IMG/VR virus record: IMGVR_UViG_3300019776_000630 | Location: 1 to 37,760 of that record | Source: a virus | Strand: one strand, 5' to 3' | DNA: 37,760 nucleotides | Shown: positions 23,168 to 30,612 of the stretch, one piece after another | How positions within the stretch are numbered: the stretch's first letter is position 1 | Layout of the letters: the number at the start of each line of letters is the position of its first letter | Position numbers and translations under genes: made by a program | The notes under the pieces: model-generated | Database searches by the model: none | Told to the model about the DNA's origin: nothing | What the model saw: only the letters and a program-made list of their open reading frames with translations

Positions 23168-23184
23168 AAAGTAGTGTATCTTTG
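23153..23184 (+). promoter_or_regulatory. Promoter for the 23.2-26.5 kb accessory operon
   Basis: TTTG (23153-23156), 20 bases, then TATCTTTG (23177-23184). The -7 box is the same as at 36541. The -33 box lies inside the TGCAA/TTGCA palindrome, so it is likely regulated. Confidence 0.78.
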
Positions 23185-23228
23185 AGGTATAGAAACAGAG
23201 AAAATAACAACAATTTAAAACTTAAACC

Positions 23229-23435
23229 ATGGCATCCTCTAAAACAAAACTCACTTGGAATGAATTCAGTAGAGCTAGCAAATGGGCTTGGAGTAAAGAT
23301 GGTTGGAAGCTATCTGACTATGAACATATAGCATATATATTTCTGCTACGAGCAGGGTACTATGGGCGTATTGACAAAATGAAATGCATATCAGATGCAT
23401 ATTCGGAGTACAAGAAAAGTAATTATTACAGATAA
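23229..23435 (+). CDS. Small unknown protein, 68 aa
   Basis: This is the first gene behind the promoter at 23153, with a Bacteroidetes-style A-rich leader. The product is basic and aromatic-rich (several Trp and Tyr), mainly helical. No family is recognised. A small nucleic-acid-binding role is possible from charge but not shown. Confidence 0.7.
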   Translation: MASSKTKLTWNEFSRASKWAWSKDGWKLSDYEHIAYIFLLRAGYYGRIDKMKCISDAYSEYKKSNYYR

Positions 23436-23470
23436 AAAACCGATCCGAAAGGCTCACAAACCTAAACAAA

Positions 23471-23719
23471 ATGGGAACTTTAGCAGCACAAGCATTAGCA
23501 TCTAAAAGCATTATCGCAAAGATCGCAAAAGTATCAGAATCAGTTGGAAGCGGTAGATTCGTTGCAGTTTATTTCGCAGATGGGTCTGATGAAATCGTGG
23601 TTTCTACCATGCAAAAAGGACACCAAACGAAAGGGGTTGATCTCGGAATGGGATCAGAACCTATGACAAGGAAGCAAGTAGTTGAAAAACTTGAATTGGC
23701 AGTTGATTACGGATATTAG
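23471..23719 (+). CDS. Small unknown protein, 82 aa
   Basis: The product starts with an Ala-rich helix. A small beta part follows (RFVAVYFADGSDEIVVSTM, about residues 29-47) and a C-terminal helix (TRKQVVEKLELAVDY). It looks like a folded alpha/beta domain without known relatives. A GCGCG/CGCGC hairpin (23732-23748) follows the stop without a T run. Confidence 0.7.
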   Translation: MGTLAAQALASKSIIAKIAKVSESVGSGRFVAVYFADGSDEIVVSTMQKGHQTKGVDLGMGSEPMTRKQVVEKLELAVDYGY

Positions 23720-23782
23720 AAAAAACCAGGGGCGCGACTGCAACGCGCAAATTTTAAAAACTAAAACTAAATAATAGGAGAA

Positions 23783-23956
23783 ATGAGAACCAAACAAGAT
23801 AGTCGCTATATTGATCCTTGTGAGGCTAAGAGAGAACTATATATATCCCTATTGGAAAAAGAAAATGCGGATTCAAGTACTTGGTTTTACATAGGAATAG
23901 CCGTTGTTGGACTACTCCCATTAGTCTGGATGGTTGCATATAAATTTTTATCCTAA
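23783..23956 (+). CDS. Small single-span membrane protein, 57 aa
   Basis: ATG follows a good ribosome-binding-like AGGAGA. The N-terminal half is charged and soluble. One transmembrane segment follows (about residues 33-53, WFYIGIAVVGLLPLVWMVAY), with a short Lys end. Other frames on both strands are closed here. The function is unknown, but its place in a counter-defence neighbourhood makes it worth testing. Confidence 0.6.
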   Translation: MRTKQDSRYIDPCEAKRELYISLLEKENADSSTWFYIGIAVVGLLPLVWMVAYKFLS

Positions 23957-23969
23957 AACTTATTGAAAC

Positions 23970-24173
23970 ATGAGTACAATAAAATCTGAAAAAGAAGCCT
24001 TACTAAAAGAGGCTATAAATGCAGCCTACGATAAGGATTGCGTTTATTGTTCTGGTTGCTACCATCTATCTGCCTACATTGGTAGAGATTCAGAGTATAA
24101 TTCAAGCATAACACAGGATCTTAATGATGATTCTGTGTCTATTGCAGAGTTCAAAAAACACATAATCGACTAA
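23970..24173 (+). CDS. Small unknown protein, 67 aa
   Basis: The acidic, helical product has a CxxCxxC cluster at residues 24-30 (CVYCSGC), compatible with a metal site but short of a full four-ligand set in the visible sequence. It lies 6 bases before the Csx20-like gene and so is probably co-expressed with it. Confidence 0.65.
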   Translation: MSTIKSEKEALLKEAINAAYDKDCVYCSGCYHLSAYIGRDSEYNSSITQDLNDDSVSIAEFKKHIID

Positions 24174-24179
24174 AAAAAA

Positions 24180-24590
24180 ATGAAAAACAAGCTATTTGTA
24201 TGCATGAGCCACACGCTCAATGAAGATCAGAAAAACGGGTTTATTTACCAGTTCGGAGAGACTGAGTTTATTGACATGAAAGACGTGAATACTGAATTGA
24301 AAGAAAAATGCAGTAACATCCCTGCAATGGCTACGTTGTCGGAATTGAGAAAACTTGCATTTGATGTAGTTGAAATTGCAAGAGAAAACGGATGTACTCA
24401 TTTTTTTCTAACCGGCGAGCCAACGTTGTCATTTTGGGCGAACTCTGAAGCTAACTATGGATTCTACGGAGATTCTATGGTATGCGTTCAGTCTACCACG
24501 GAACGAGTATCACAAGATTCAGTCCAGCCAGATGGTACTGTAATCAAGACTCAAGTATTCAAGCATGTACAATGGAGAGAAATGTTTTAG
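24180..24590 (+). CDS. Csx20-like protein, candidate phage ring nuclease
   Basis: The 136-residue protein resembles the CRISPR-associated Csx20 family in order and spacing: LFVCMSHTLNEDQ near residues 5-17, CSNIPA near 44-49, FFLTGEPTLSFW near 75-86, TTERV near 106-110, and DGTVIKTQVFKHVQWRE near 118-134. Csx20 is a small CARF-like protein of type III CRISPR loci. As I recall, it has been counted among ring nucleases that cleave cyclic oligoadenylate. In a phage, such an enzyme would remove the alarm signal of type III immunity. The catalytic residues are not proven here. It lies in the same short region as the Tad2-like gene. Confidence 0.55.
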   Translation: MKNKLFVCMSHTLNEDQKNGFIYQFGETEFIDMKDVNTELKEKCSNIPAMATLSELRKLAFDVVEIARENGCTHFFLTGEPTLSFWANSEANYGFYGDSMVCVQSTTERVSQDSVQPDGTVIKTQVFKHVQWREMF

Positions 24591-24601
24591 GCATTGCCTC
24601 C

Positions 24602-24645
24602 ACCCTCCAACGGTTCAAGCAGGTTCGATTCCTGCGGAGGGACTA
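24602..24645 (+). ncRNA. tRNA acceptor/T-arm mini-helix
   Basis: CCCTCC (24603-24608) pairs with GGAGGG (24636-24641). The T stem GCAGG (24619-24623) pairs with CCTGC (24631-24635) around the canonical T loop TTCGATT. Only ten bases (AACGGTTCAA) stand where D and anticodon arms should be. ACTA follows the stem. This is the top half of a tRNA without a decoding arm: a remnant, an attachment-site-like tRNA 3' end, or a tRNA mimic. Confidence 0.5.
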
Positions 24646-24689
24646 ATTTTCACTAATTTCCTGAGCATGAATTAAAAGGCTCGAAGAAT

Positions 24690-25640
24690 ATGGAACCATA
24701 TAATACAGAATATTGCAAGAAAAATACAAGCAGGGCTGTAGCTGCATGTATGACATTAAGAACGATACAAACGGGGTCGTTCGAGAACAAATATTCATCG
24801 AGTGAGTCATCGTATAATGTAGATGAAAAGCTGGCGCTAATAGAGGAAATAGGGTATTTTTGCATACCAGTTCCTGAATTATTCGATACATTCGAAGACG
24901 GATTTGGGAAAATACCGTATAGTGTAAAATATGTGCATGTTGCGCAGGATGAAGAAACCGGCATATTGCCTATTTCTGATTTTTCTAAAATAGCCAATAA
25001 TCTTGGTGTCAAGTTTTCATTCGAGGGTAGCTTTGCTAGTTTCGAGAATTCGAATGAATGCCTTCTTACATTCTACGGGAATGAAAATGCAGTATTGATC
25101 CCGTTTGGATCTTCAGCAGTTCTAAGCACGCCTGAAGGAGATTTCAAGGTGAAATTCAACGGAAACAAAGACGCATGGATGACCAAGTGGTATTCAACCA
25201 GATTTTTTACCATAGAGGTTCACGAGAAACCTTCTCGTGAGAATAAGTTTAATGGGATTTATAAAATAAAATTAGCCGACAACTGCCGGCTGACTGAATA
25301 TGCTGCACTAGACCATGTGGGCGAACCACCAATAAAAGAAACACGAAGCACATCCGTTGATATTGAATCAGAATATGAAAAAATAAAACGTCAAGGGTAC
25401 GGAGATCTTTTCGAGATGTTGAAAGACATCAGTGGAGAGTCAAAAAATTCAGCAAAAACTAGATACGCTGAATCGAGTATCGTAAATTGGTGTTTCGTAA
25501 AATGCGAAATCGACCAATCCAAAGATTATGGTATAAAAAAAGACAGTGTTTCACTATATGGATATGGGAATGTAGTGATAACTAATATCGGATGTTGGAT
25601 CCCTAAAAATCACAAGCTAGTATGTAGGAGAAAGATATGA
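24690..25640 (+). CDS. Unknown protein, 316 aa
   Basis: The largest unknown in the accessory region. It has mixed alpha/beta composition. A helical N-terminus is followed by beta-rich text (about 105-210) and a Lys/Glu helical part near 225-260, with Cys scattered and no clear metal motif. There is no signal peptide or membrane segment. It overlaps the next gene by 4 bases and sits just after the tRNA-like mini-helix. I do not recognise it. Confidence 0.7.
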   Translation: MEPYNTEYCKKNTSRAVAACMTLRTIQTGSFENKYSSSESSYNVDEKLALIEEIGYFCIPVPELFDTFEDGFGKIPYSVKYVHVAQDEETGILPISDFSKIANNLGVKFSFEGSFASFENSNECLLTFYGNENAVLIPFGSSAVLSTPEGDFKVKFNGNKDAWMTKWYSTRFFTIEVHEKPSRENKFNGIYKIKLADNCRLTEYAALDHVGEPPIKETRSTSVDIESEYEKIKRQGYGDLFEMLKDISGESKNSAKTRYAESSIVNWCFVKCEIDQSKDYGIKKDSVSLYGYGNVVITNIGCWIPKNHKLVCRRKI

Positions 25641-26071
25641 AAATACAACCGTCCAAAGAACTAGAATCCATCCAAAAACGGCTAAATAAGCCAATTGAAT
25701 GGATTGAAGCAAACATTATCCGAGTACTGATAGAATATGGCGTTATAGAGCTATCAGAAGCATACTACGGCCAAACAATCGGATCGTGTCTTGCGCTTGT
25801 TCCGATTTACGACCCAAAAAAGGCTTTAAAGAAATGCCTTGGACTACTTCCATCGAAAAAACCAAGCCGTAAATTTCTTTACGAGTTTGAAAGCTTGGTT
25901 CTTATCGGTGATGGTGACTGCCCACATTGTGGCGGTGATCTTGAAACAGTGATGACAGGATCAAGTAAGCTATTCGAGGCAGAGACTAGGGAAACACCCG
26001 CAGTCTACGAACATCAACGAGGCGATCTTTGCCTTGTGTGTGGAAATATTTTTAATTTAAAATACGAATGA
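25637..26071 (+). CDS. Zinc-ribbon protein, 144 aa
   Basis: Residues ~95-140 contain two CxxC pairs, CPHCGG and CLVCGN, spaced about 40 residues apart as in a zinc ribbon. The N-terminal part is helical. It overlaps the genes on each side by 4 bases. Zinc ribbons bind nucleic acids or proteins, and no specific role can be assigned. Confidence 0.7.
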   Translation: MKIQPSKELESIQKRLNKPIEWIEANIIRVLIEYGVIELSEAYYGQTIGSCLALVPIYDPKKALKKCLGLLPSKKPSRKFLYEFESLVLIGDGDCPHCGGDLETVMTGSSKLFEAETRETPAVYEHQRGDLCLVCGNIFNLKYE

Positions 26072-26325
26072 GAAAAAAACAAACCAAGCGGAGGAACTTT
26101 GCCAAACTATACTCAGACTATACGGCAAAAGGAGGCAAAATGAGCAAAACAGAAATTGGGAAAATACTTTGGCCGAACGGATCAGCAAGACAACTAGCTG
26201 CGAAATTATTCGAAATGGGAGAAAAGCCAGTAACACTTACCGAAGAGCAGAATCTTTTGCTGATGGGCATTTTCGGGATGTCGGCGAATGAGTTTTACAG
26301 TGAAGAAAACTTTGTAAATTGTTAA
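26068..26325 (+). CDS. Probable small DNA-binding protein (HTH-like), 85 aa
   Basis: The 85-residue basic protein has helix patterns reminiscent of a helix-turn-helix (about residues 25-55, MSKTEIGKILWPNGSARQLAAKLFEMG) followed by a helical C-terminus. It could be a regulator of the neighbouring promoters with TGCAA palindromes, but that link is only by proximity. It overlaps the previous stop by 4 bases. Confidence 0.6.
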   Translation: MRKKQTKRRNFAKLYSDYTAKGGKMSKTEIGKILWPNGSARQLAAKLFEMGEKPVTLTEEQNLLLMGIFGMSANEFYSEENFVNC

Positions 26326-26337
26326 AAAACTTTTAAA

Positions 26338-26559
26338 ATGCCAAAAGTAAAATCAGTAAAATACAATTGGAGACAAGTAGGTTCTGTTCAAGACAGGGAT
26401 GGAGCAGGAGATGATTGGGATAGATATACGGTCGGAGAAAAAAATGTAATTTCAATAACTGAAATTACATTGGATGGATTCAATTATTTAGTCAAATTTC
26501 AAGATGGTTCTGCTTGTAGGATATTTAATCCTAATTTTGTTGAATACTCCAGCATATAG
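26338..26559 (+). CDS. Small unknown protein, 73 aa
   Basis: This is a beta-rich small protein with a final strand pair (YLVKFQDGSACRIFNPNFVEY), SH3-like in feel. It ends the operon that starts at 23229. The family is unknown. Confidence 0.65.
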   Translation: MPKVKSVKYNWRQVGSVQDRDGAGDDWDRYTVGEKNVISITEITLDGFNYLVKFQDGSACRIFNPNFVEYSSI

Positions 26560-26570
26560 GCAAAATCACC

Positions 26571-26610
26571 TAATTTAGACTGATTCTTAACTGAATTAGT
26601 CGTATTTTTA
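26571..26610 (+). promoter_or_regulatory. Dyad before the recombination operon
   Basis: GACTGATTC (26578-26586) and GAATTAGTC (26593-26601) are inverted with one mismatch, and TATTTTTA at 26603-26610 resembles a -7 box. No good -33 box is visible. TTTAGACTGATT (26574-26585) is nearly the same as TTTAGACTAATT at 21754-21765, so this may be a shared operator. Confidence 0.45.
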
Positions 26611-26632
26611 CAGAAACAAAACTAAAAGTAAT

Positions 26633-27646
26633 ATGGGAACAGAAGTAAGAAAATTTGAAGAGATTCTGAGTGATGAATCTATAAAACAGAAATTCATTGA
26701 CATATTAAAGGCTAATGCAAATTCATTTACGGCTAATTTGGCGGTTATAGTAAGCAATAGCGATGCTTTGAGCAAATGCGAGCCAATGAGCATTATCCGG
26801 TGCGCGGTTGAGGCTGCGTCTATGGGATTGCAACTTAGCCCGGGACTTGGACAGGCAGCAATTGTCCCCTATTTCAATAAGGGATCGCAGGTTGCGCAAT
26901 TTCAGATCATGTACAAAGGATTGATTCAACTTTGTATTCGTTCAGGTCAATACGCCACAATTTCGGCTACTGAAATTTACGAAGGTCAATTGGTTTCAGA
27001 GAATCCGCTAACTGGATTCGTTTTTGACTTCACAAAGAAAAGAAGTGAAACGATCATAGGATACGCAGCTTATTTCAAGCTTTTGAATGGATTTGAAAAA
27101 ACAGTTTATGCTACAGTTGAAAAACTAAACGCACACGGGAAAAGATTTTCAAAAACATATCAGAAAAATTATGGCCAATGGGTTGATGATTTTCATGCAA
27201 TGTGCCTAAAAACTATCACAAAGATGTTGCTAGATAAGTGGGGTGCAAAATCAATTGAAATGCAAAAGGCAATCCGATTCGATCAAGCATCAGTATCCGA
27301 GAATGGAGAGCCTGAATATGTTGATGTTGACAATTTGGAAGATGAAAAAAAGAAGTTGCCAGCACCAGAATTGACAATTACAGACAATCAATTCATAGAA
27401 ATGTTGGCAAAACTGCCAAATAAGCCAGTATTAGTGCTTGAAAGATTCAATACCCGCCAACTATCCGAGCAACAAAAAGAGCAGTTAGAAACGGCCGTTT
27501 CATCTCTGATTAAAGAACTAAGCTACGACATTGAAAAGATGCCGTTAATTGATTCGATTTGCGAAAAATACCCAGTTCAGATTGAAATGCTTACAGGTTG
27601 CGGGCTAATGCTTGATGAAAACGGGAAAGTAAAACAAGCATTCTAA
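26633..27646 (+). CDS. recT: RecT-family single-strand annealing recombinase
   Basis: The 337-residue protein has the RecT pattern: an N-terminal helical part with CAVEAASMGLQLSPGLGQAAIVPY (about residues 57-80), IMYKGLIQLCIRSGQY (about 93-108), the strand YAAYFKLLNG and HAMCLKTITKMLLDKWG near 190. Beyond residue ~245 a C-terminal extension of about 90 residues has no obvious RecT counterpart. It anneals ssDNA exposed by the exonuclease encoded next, overlapping by 1 base. Confidence 0.9.
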   Translation: MGTEVRKFEEILSDESIKQKFIDILKANANSFTANLAVIVSNSDALSKCEPMSIIRCAVEAASMGLQLSPGLGQAAIVPYFNKGSQVAQFQIMYKGLIQLCIRSGQYATISATEIYEGQLVSENPLTGFVFDFTKKRSETIIGYAAYFKLLNGFEKTVYATVEKLNAHGKRFSKTYQKNYGQWVDDFHAMCLKTITKMLLDKWGAKSIEMQKAIRFDQASVSENGEPEYVDVDNLEDEKKKLPAPELTITDNQFIEMLAKLPNKPVLVLERFNTRQLSEQQKEQLETAVSSLIKELSYDIEKMPLIDSICEKYPVQIEMLTGCGLMLDENGKVKQAF

Positions 27647-28263
27647 TGGAACAGCGCAGCGAAGAATGGTTCGAATCAAGACGCGGGAAGTTCACAGCGT
27701 CTGAGATTTTCAAGATTTGCAAGCCAAAAGGATTTGGGGATACTGGCATAACTTACGTCAAGGAAAAAGTTGGCGAACATTTCGGATCATTCAAACCCCA
27801 AGCATCAGCAAAATCGTTACAGTGGGGGATTGACAATGAACCGATTGCTAAGGAATATTTCAAATTTAATTATTTTGAAGATATTGAAGAGATCGGATTC
27901 TTAGAACTTGACAATAACTCAGGATGTTCACCAGACGGATTCGTTATCGGAGAAAAAGCAGGGATTGAGATAAAATGTCCAGAAAATCCTGCAAATCATG
28001 TAACACACCTACTTTTGAAAGATCAAAACGATCTTAAAAAAGAATGCGAAAACTACTATTGGCAAATTCAAATGTGCTTATTTGTCACTCAATTTGATTG
28101 TTGGTATTTCATTTCTTTCGATCCGCGCTGCAATGGTGCTGAAAAAATGAAAGTTTTGAAAGTTTTTCCAGAACCCAAAGATCAAGAATTGCTGAGAAAC
28201 AGAATAAAAGAGGCAGTTGAATTGAAAAGAGAAATGATTAAAACTATTAAAACCTCACTGTAA
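27646..28263 (+). CDS. YqaJ/lambda-exonuclease-type nuclease
   Basis: The 205-residue protein has the YqaJ viral recombinase core: RSEEWFESRRGKFTAS at the N-terminus, E65 in WGIDNEPIA, D97 in SPDGF, and the E108-I-K110 motif (IEIKCP). This is the PD-(D/E)xK arrangement of lambda exonuclease relatives. It resects dsDNA 5' ends for RecT. The stop and the next ATG overlap (TAATG). Confidence 0.9.
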   Translation: MEQRSEEWFESRRGKFTASEIFKICKPKGFGDTGITYVKEKVGEHFGSFKPQASAKSLQWGIDNEPIAKEYFKFNYFEDIEEIGFLELDNNSGCSPDGFVIGEKAGIEIKCPENPANHVTHLLLKDQNDLKKECENYYWQIQMCLFVTQFDCWYFISFDPRCNGAEKMKVLKVFPEPKDQELLRNRIKEAVELKREMIKTIKTSL

Positions 28264-28430
28264 TGAAAGTAACCGCGTACAGTTCTGAACATCTCGATGA
28301 GATAGTGGAACAGCTAAAAAAAGACGGATACACTTGCAAAGTGAAATACCCAGAAGAGTATCCATGTGACGTAAGGATCACATTCGATGCTGAAACTGGT
28401 AAAAGAACCATAAAACCAGTATCCGAATGA
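28263..28430 (+). CDS. Small unknown protein, 55 aa
   Basis: The ATG overlaps the exonuclease stop and the TGA overlaps the next ATG (AATGA), so this short frame fits the translational chain. The product is alpha/beta (SSEHLDEIVEQLKKDGYTC, then strands), possibly a small accessory factor of the recombination pair. Confidence 0.65.
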   Translation: MKVTAYSSEHLDEIVEQLKKDGYTCKVKYPEEYPCDVRITFDAETGKRTIKPVSE

Positions 28431-28864
28431 AAACAGTAGAAAATATAAAGCAGTTCAATGATCTGATTGAATCGCGCCGAAAAGAAGATTCCTTATCAGA
28501 TGTGCTTTTCGATTCTACACCAGCCAAGTATCCATGTATGGTATGGTTTCAGCAGGATATTGATTGCACATGGGCCAGGATTGAATATGAGCAAGAAATC
28601 GAAGACTACACGAAAAGGATATTCGAGAACTTCGCAGGAGAAGGGACGTTCTTGAAATCAGAAACATTTTGCGGTGAAGATGGATCGATGCTGATAACTG
28701 CATACATCGGAGGTATTATACCAATCGGGATTCATTTTTTCAATGCAAATCCATGTTTCAATCTGTGTACTATTGAAGGCAGCACTAGTACTGCCATTAA
28801 GATGACATTCACAACCAATAGAAAAAAAATACTAGAATGCAAAAGATTAGGATCGAATTCGTAA
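28427..28864 (+). CDS. Unknown protein, 145 aa
   Basis: A mixed alpha/beta protein with an acidic helix-rich first half and strand-rich second half. No motifs are known. It overlaps the previous gene by 4 bases and the following tiny gene by 28. Confidence 0.7.
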   Translation: MKTVENIKQFNDLIESRRKEDSLSDVLFDSTPAKYPCMVWFQQDIDCTWARIEYEQEIEDYTKRIFENFAGEGTFLKSETFCGEDGSMLITAYIGGIIPIGIHFFNANPCFNLCTIEGSTSTAIKMTFTTNRKKILECKRLGSNS

Positions 28865-28953
28865 ACTCAGGCAGATGGATCAAGATCATGATTCGATTCA
28901 AGGTAACGAACAGGATTGAATTAGTAAAGATTGAAAAAATAAGTTTAAACTAA
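28837..28953 (+). CDS. Tiny basic protein, 38 aa
   Basis: ATG at 28837 inside the previous gene opens a 38-residue frame rich in Lys, Arg and Ile with two amphipathic strands. It fills the gap to the next gene, which begins 15 bases later. The unusual charge makes nucleic acid binding possible. It is at the edge of what can be called a gene. Confidence 0.4.
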   Translation: MQKIRIEFVNSGRWIKIMIRFKVTNRIELVKIEKISLN

Positions 28954-28967
28954 AAAAAAGTAAGAAA

Positions 28968-29360
28968 ATGAAAACAGTAAAAGAGTTTGTGGATTCAATG
29001 GTAAAAGTAGAATTCGTTGAAAGCAGTAATTGCTTTGGGCATTATCCATTTCAGATATTCGTAGAAACGAAAGACGGAGAATTAGAGATAGATGTACTTG
29101 CATTAGGAGGTGATGTCGTTTCTTGTTACAAAACATTTTTCAAACACAAAAGAAGCGATGCAAAACGAATATATTTATCGCTCGACTTTCCATCAGGCGG
29201 AGATATTGATAATGATTTTGTAGCTATTTTTTCATTTGAAAATAATGAATTTAAATTGTACGCAATCCCATACCTACTTAGCGATGGATCATTACTTCCT
29301 GAGATATATGAAAGCGATCAATTGAAAAAAATACTATCTGAATTTAAGAGATTTGATTAG
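28968..29360 (+). CDS. Unknown protein, 130 aa
   Basis: The acidic alpha/beta protein begins MKTVKEFVDSMVKVEFVES and has several beta strands (EIDVLALGGDVV, RIYLSLDF, DFVAIFSFENNEFKLYAI). It looks like a compact folded domain. No family is recognised. Confidence 0.7.
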   Translation: MKTVKEFVDSMVKVEFVESSNCFGHYPFQIFVETKDGELEIDVLALGGDVVSCYKTFFKHKRSDAKRIYLSLDFPSGGDIDNDFVAIFSFENNEFKLYAIPYLLSDGSLLPEIYESDQLKKILSEFKRFD

Positions 29361-29363
29361 TCT

Positions 29364-29591
29364 ATGCCTGATTACACCACCAAAACAGTGAACGTATTCA
29401 TTTGCGTTCACTGCCGTAAAAAACTATTCGTTGAGGGATTTATGAAACGGCACGTAAAATGTTGTTTCAGGAATCCAAATCGAATAGAGCAGACGAAAAG
29501 AAAGTCTAAAACGATTGAAGAGCTAAAGGAGTCAGTAGAACAAGCTAGATCGTATTTGATTGAAGCGATTAACGAAAAAGAACATTACTAG
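29364..29591 (+). CDS. Small zinc-finger protein, 75 aa
   Basis: Residues ~15-33 read CVHC-x(12)-HVKCC. This gives a CxxC pair and a His/Cys pair compatible with a single C2HC zinc finger. A Lys-rich linker and a helical tail follow. It probably binds DNA or another protein. The stop and next ATG are adjacent (TAGATG). Confidence 0.65.
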   Translation: MPDYTTKTVNVFICVHCRKKLFVEGFMKRHVKCCFRNPNRIEQTKRKSKTIEELKESVEQARSYLIEAINEKEHY

Positions 29592-29777
29592 ATGAAAACA
29601 ATCAGAATTAACTTCGCCAAACATCAAAAATTGCCAATTGGCTATCATGTAGAATGGTGGGAATGCGATGAGATGTATCACTTCGTTATCCAATCCGATC
29701 CAGAATACGAAAGCCCTGCTTACTGTTCTCGATGGATGGCTTATAGAGCAGCGAAGTATCACCAATCAGTACCATAG
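29592..29777 (+). CDS. Small unknown protein, 61 aa
   Basis: Rich in Trp, Tyr and His, with strand-strand-helix text. It starts directly after the zinc-finger gene and ends 2 bases before the next ATG. No family is recognised. Confidence 0.65.
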   Translation: MKTIRINFAKHQKLPIGYHVEWWECDEMYHFVIQSDPEYESPAYCSRWMAYRAAKYHQSVP

Positions 29778-29779
29778 AA

Positions 29780-30067
29780 ATGAAAGGCAGAACAAGATTA
29801 AACATCTACACGAATCTAGGATTCGATAAGTGGATGATCAAGCATAGAATCAACCCGCGTTTTTTGATTCATATCGGATTCACTCAAGATGATGAAAGCG
29901 GTCGATTTTCAATAAAACTTTCCGACCAATGCTATTTATCTCTTGACTTTGGCGAATTTTCATTTGAATTCTATATTAAAAAACGGTTCAATTCAGTTCC
30001 TATCACTTTCAATACTCGAAAACAAATCGTAAACTTCATTAAATTTCATCAAAGAAATGAAAACTAA
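29780..30067 (+). CDS. Small unknown protein, 95 aa
   Basis: A basic, beta-rich protein with alternating strands (CYLSLDFGEFSFEFYIKKRF, about residues 52-71) and a C-terminal helix. It overlaps the next gene by 11 bases. Confidence 0.65.
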   Translation: MKGRTRLNIYTNLGFDKWMIKHRINPRFLIHIGFTQDDESGRFSIKLSDQCYLSLDFGEFSFEFYIKKRFNSVPITFNTRKQIVNFIKFHQRNEN

Positions 30068-30410
30068 CCTAGAGAAAGCGAAAGAAAAGATAGTAGAATA
30101 TCTGTACATGGAGCAGGTAGATAATTCCAATATTATCGATTGCCTTGAATTAGCCGCACAACCAGATTTCAGGAACGCAGCCTTAGAACTTCCGAAAGGA
30201 GGCCAAAGATGTTACGTCATGCTTGACGATGGTCAGCAAACTATCGCTGAATACTGGGATAGAGATGCATTGGAATTCACTTGTCGAGACGATGAGGAAG
30301 GCTGGTTTGAATCTACCATAGAATTCGGAGAAAACAAAAGGCTCGAGCGAACCGTACTTTGCTGGATGCCTGTTTTTGAAAGTATCAAATACCCATCAAA
30401 ACAGGCATGA
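30057..30410 (+). CDS. Unknown acidic protein, 117 aa
   Basis: An N-terminal helix is followed by a beta domain with many acidic and aromatic residues (CYVMLDDGQQTIAEYWDRD, about 57-75), ending in CWMPVFESIKYP. The C-terminal pattern resembles small DUF551-like domains (hxGWMPLPEPP-type endings), but the match is weak. It is the last gene before the inverted-repeat region at 30.4 kb. Confidence 0.6.
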   Translation: MKTNLEKAKEKIVEYLYMEQVDNSNIIDCLELAAQPDFRNAALELPKGGQRCYVMLDDGQQTIAEYWDRDALEFTCRDDEEGWFESTIEFGENKRLERTVLCWMPVFESIKYPSKQA

Positions 30411-30428
30411 AGCAACTTAAATTTACAT

Positions 30429-30561
30429 TAACTCATTTAGAATATTCTGCATGATCAGATGGCAATCAGCAATATTTATAAGCAATCCTAATAAAGCATT
30501 ACAATGCAATATAAACTTGCACGATTGACGATTATCCATACATATATTTTTAAATGAGTTA
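30429..30561 (+). repeat. Inverted repeat enclosing a TGCAA-type site
   Basis: TAACTCATTTA (30429-30439) and TAAATGAGTTA (30551-30561) are a perfect 11-bp inverted repeat. Between them lies AATGCAA (30503-30509), spacer TATAAAC and TTGCACG (30517-30523). The remaining parts of 30411-30643 are AT-rich and noncoding. Confidence 0.65.
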
Positions 30562-30581
30562 AAAGAAAAGTAGGATTTTAT

Positions 30582-30612
30582 TTTGAATCATTCTTAATAA
30601 TTTGTATTATTG
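30582..30612 (+). promoter_or_regulatory. Promoter for the secreted protein gene
   Basis: TTTG (30582-30585), a 19-base spacer and TATTATTG (30605-30612) followed by C. It differs from the consensus by one base in the -7 box. An A-rich leader leads to the ATG at 30644. Confidence 0.65.
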
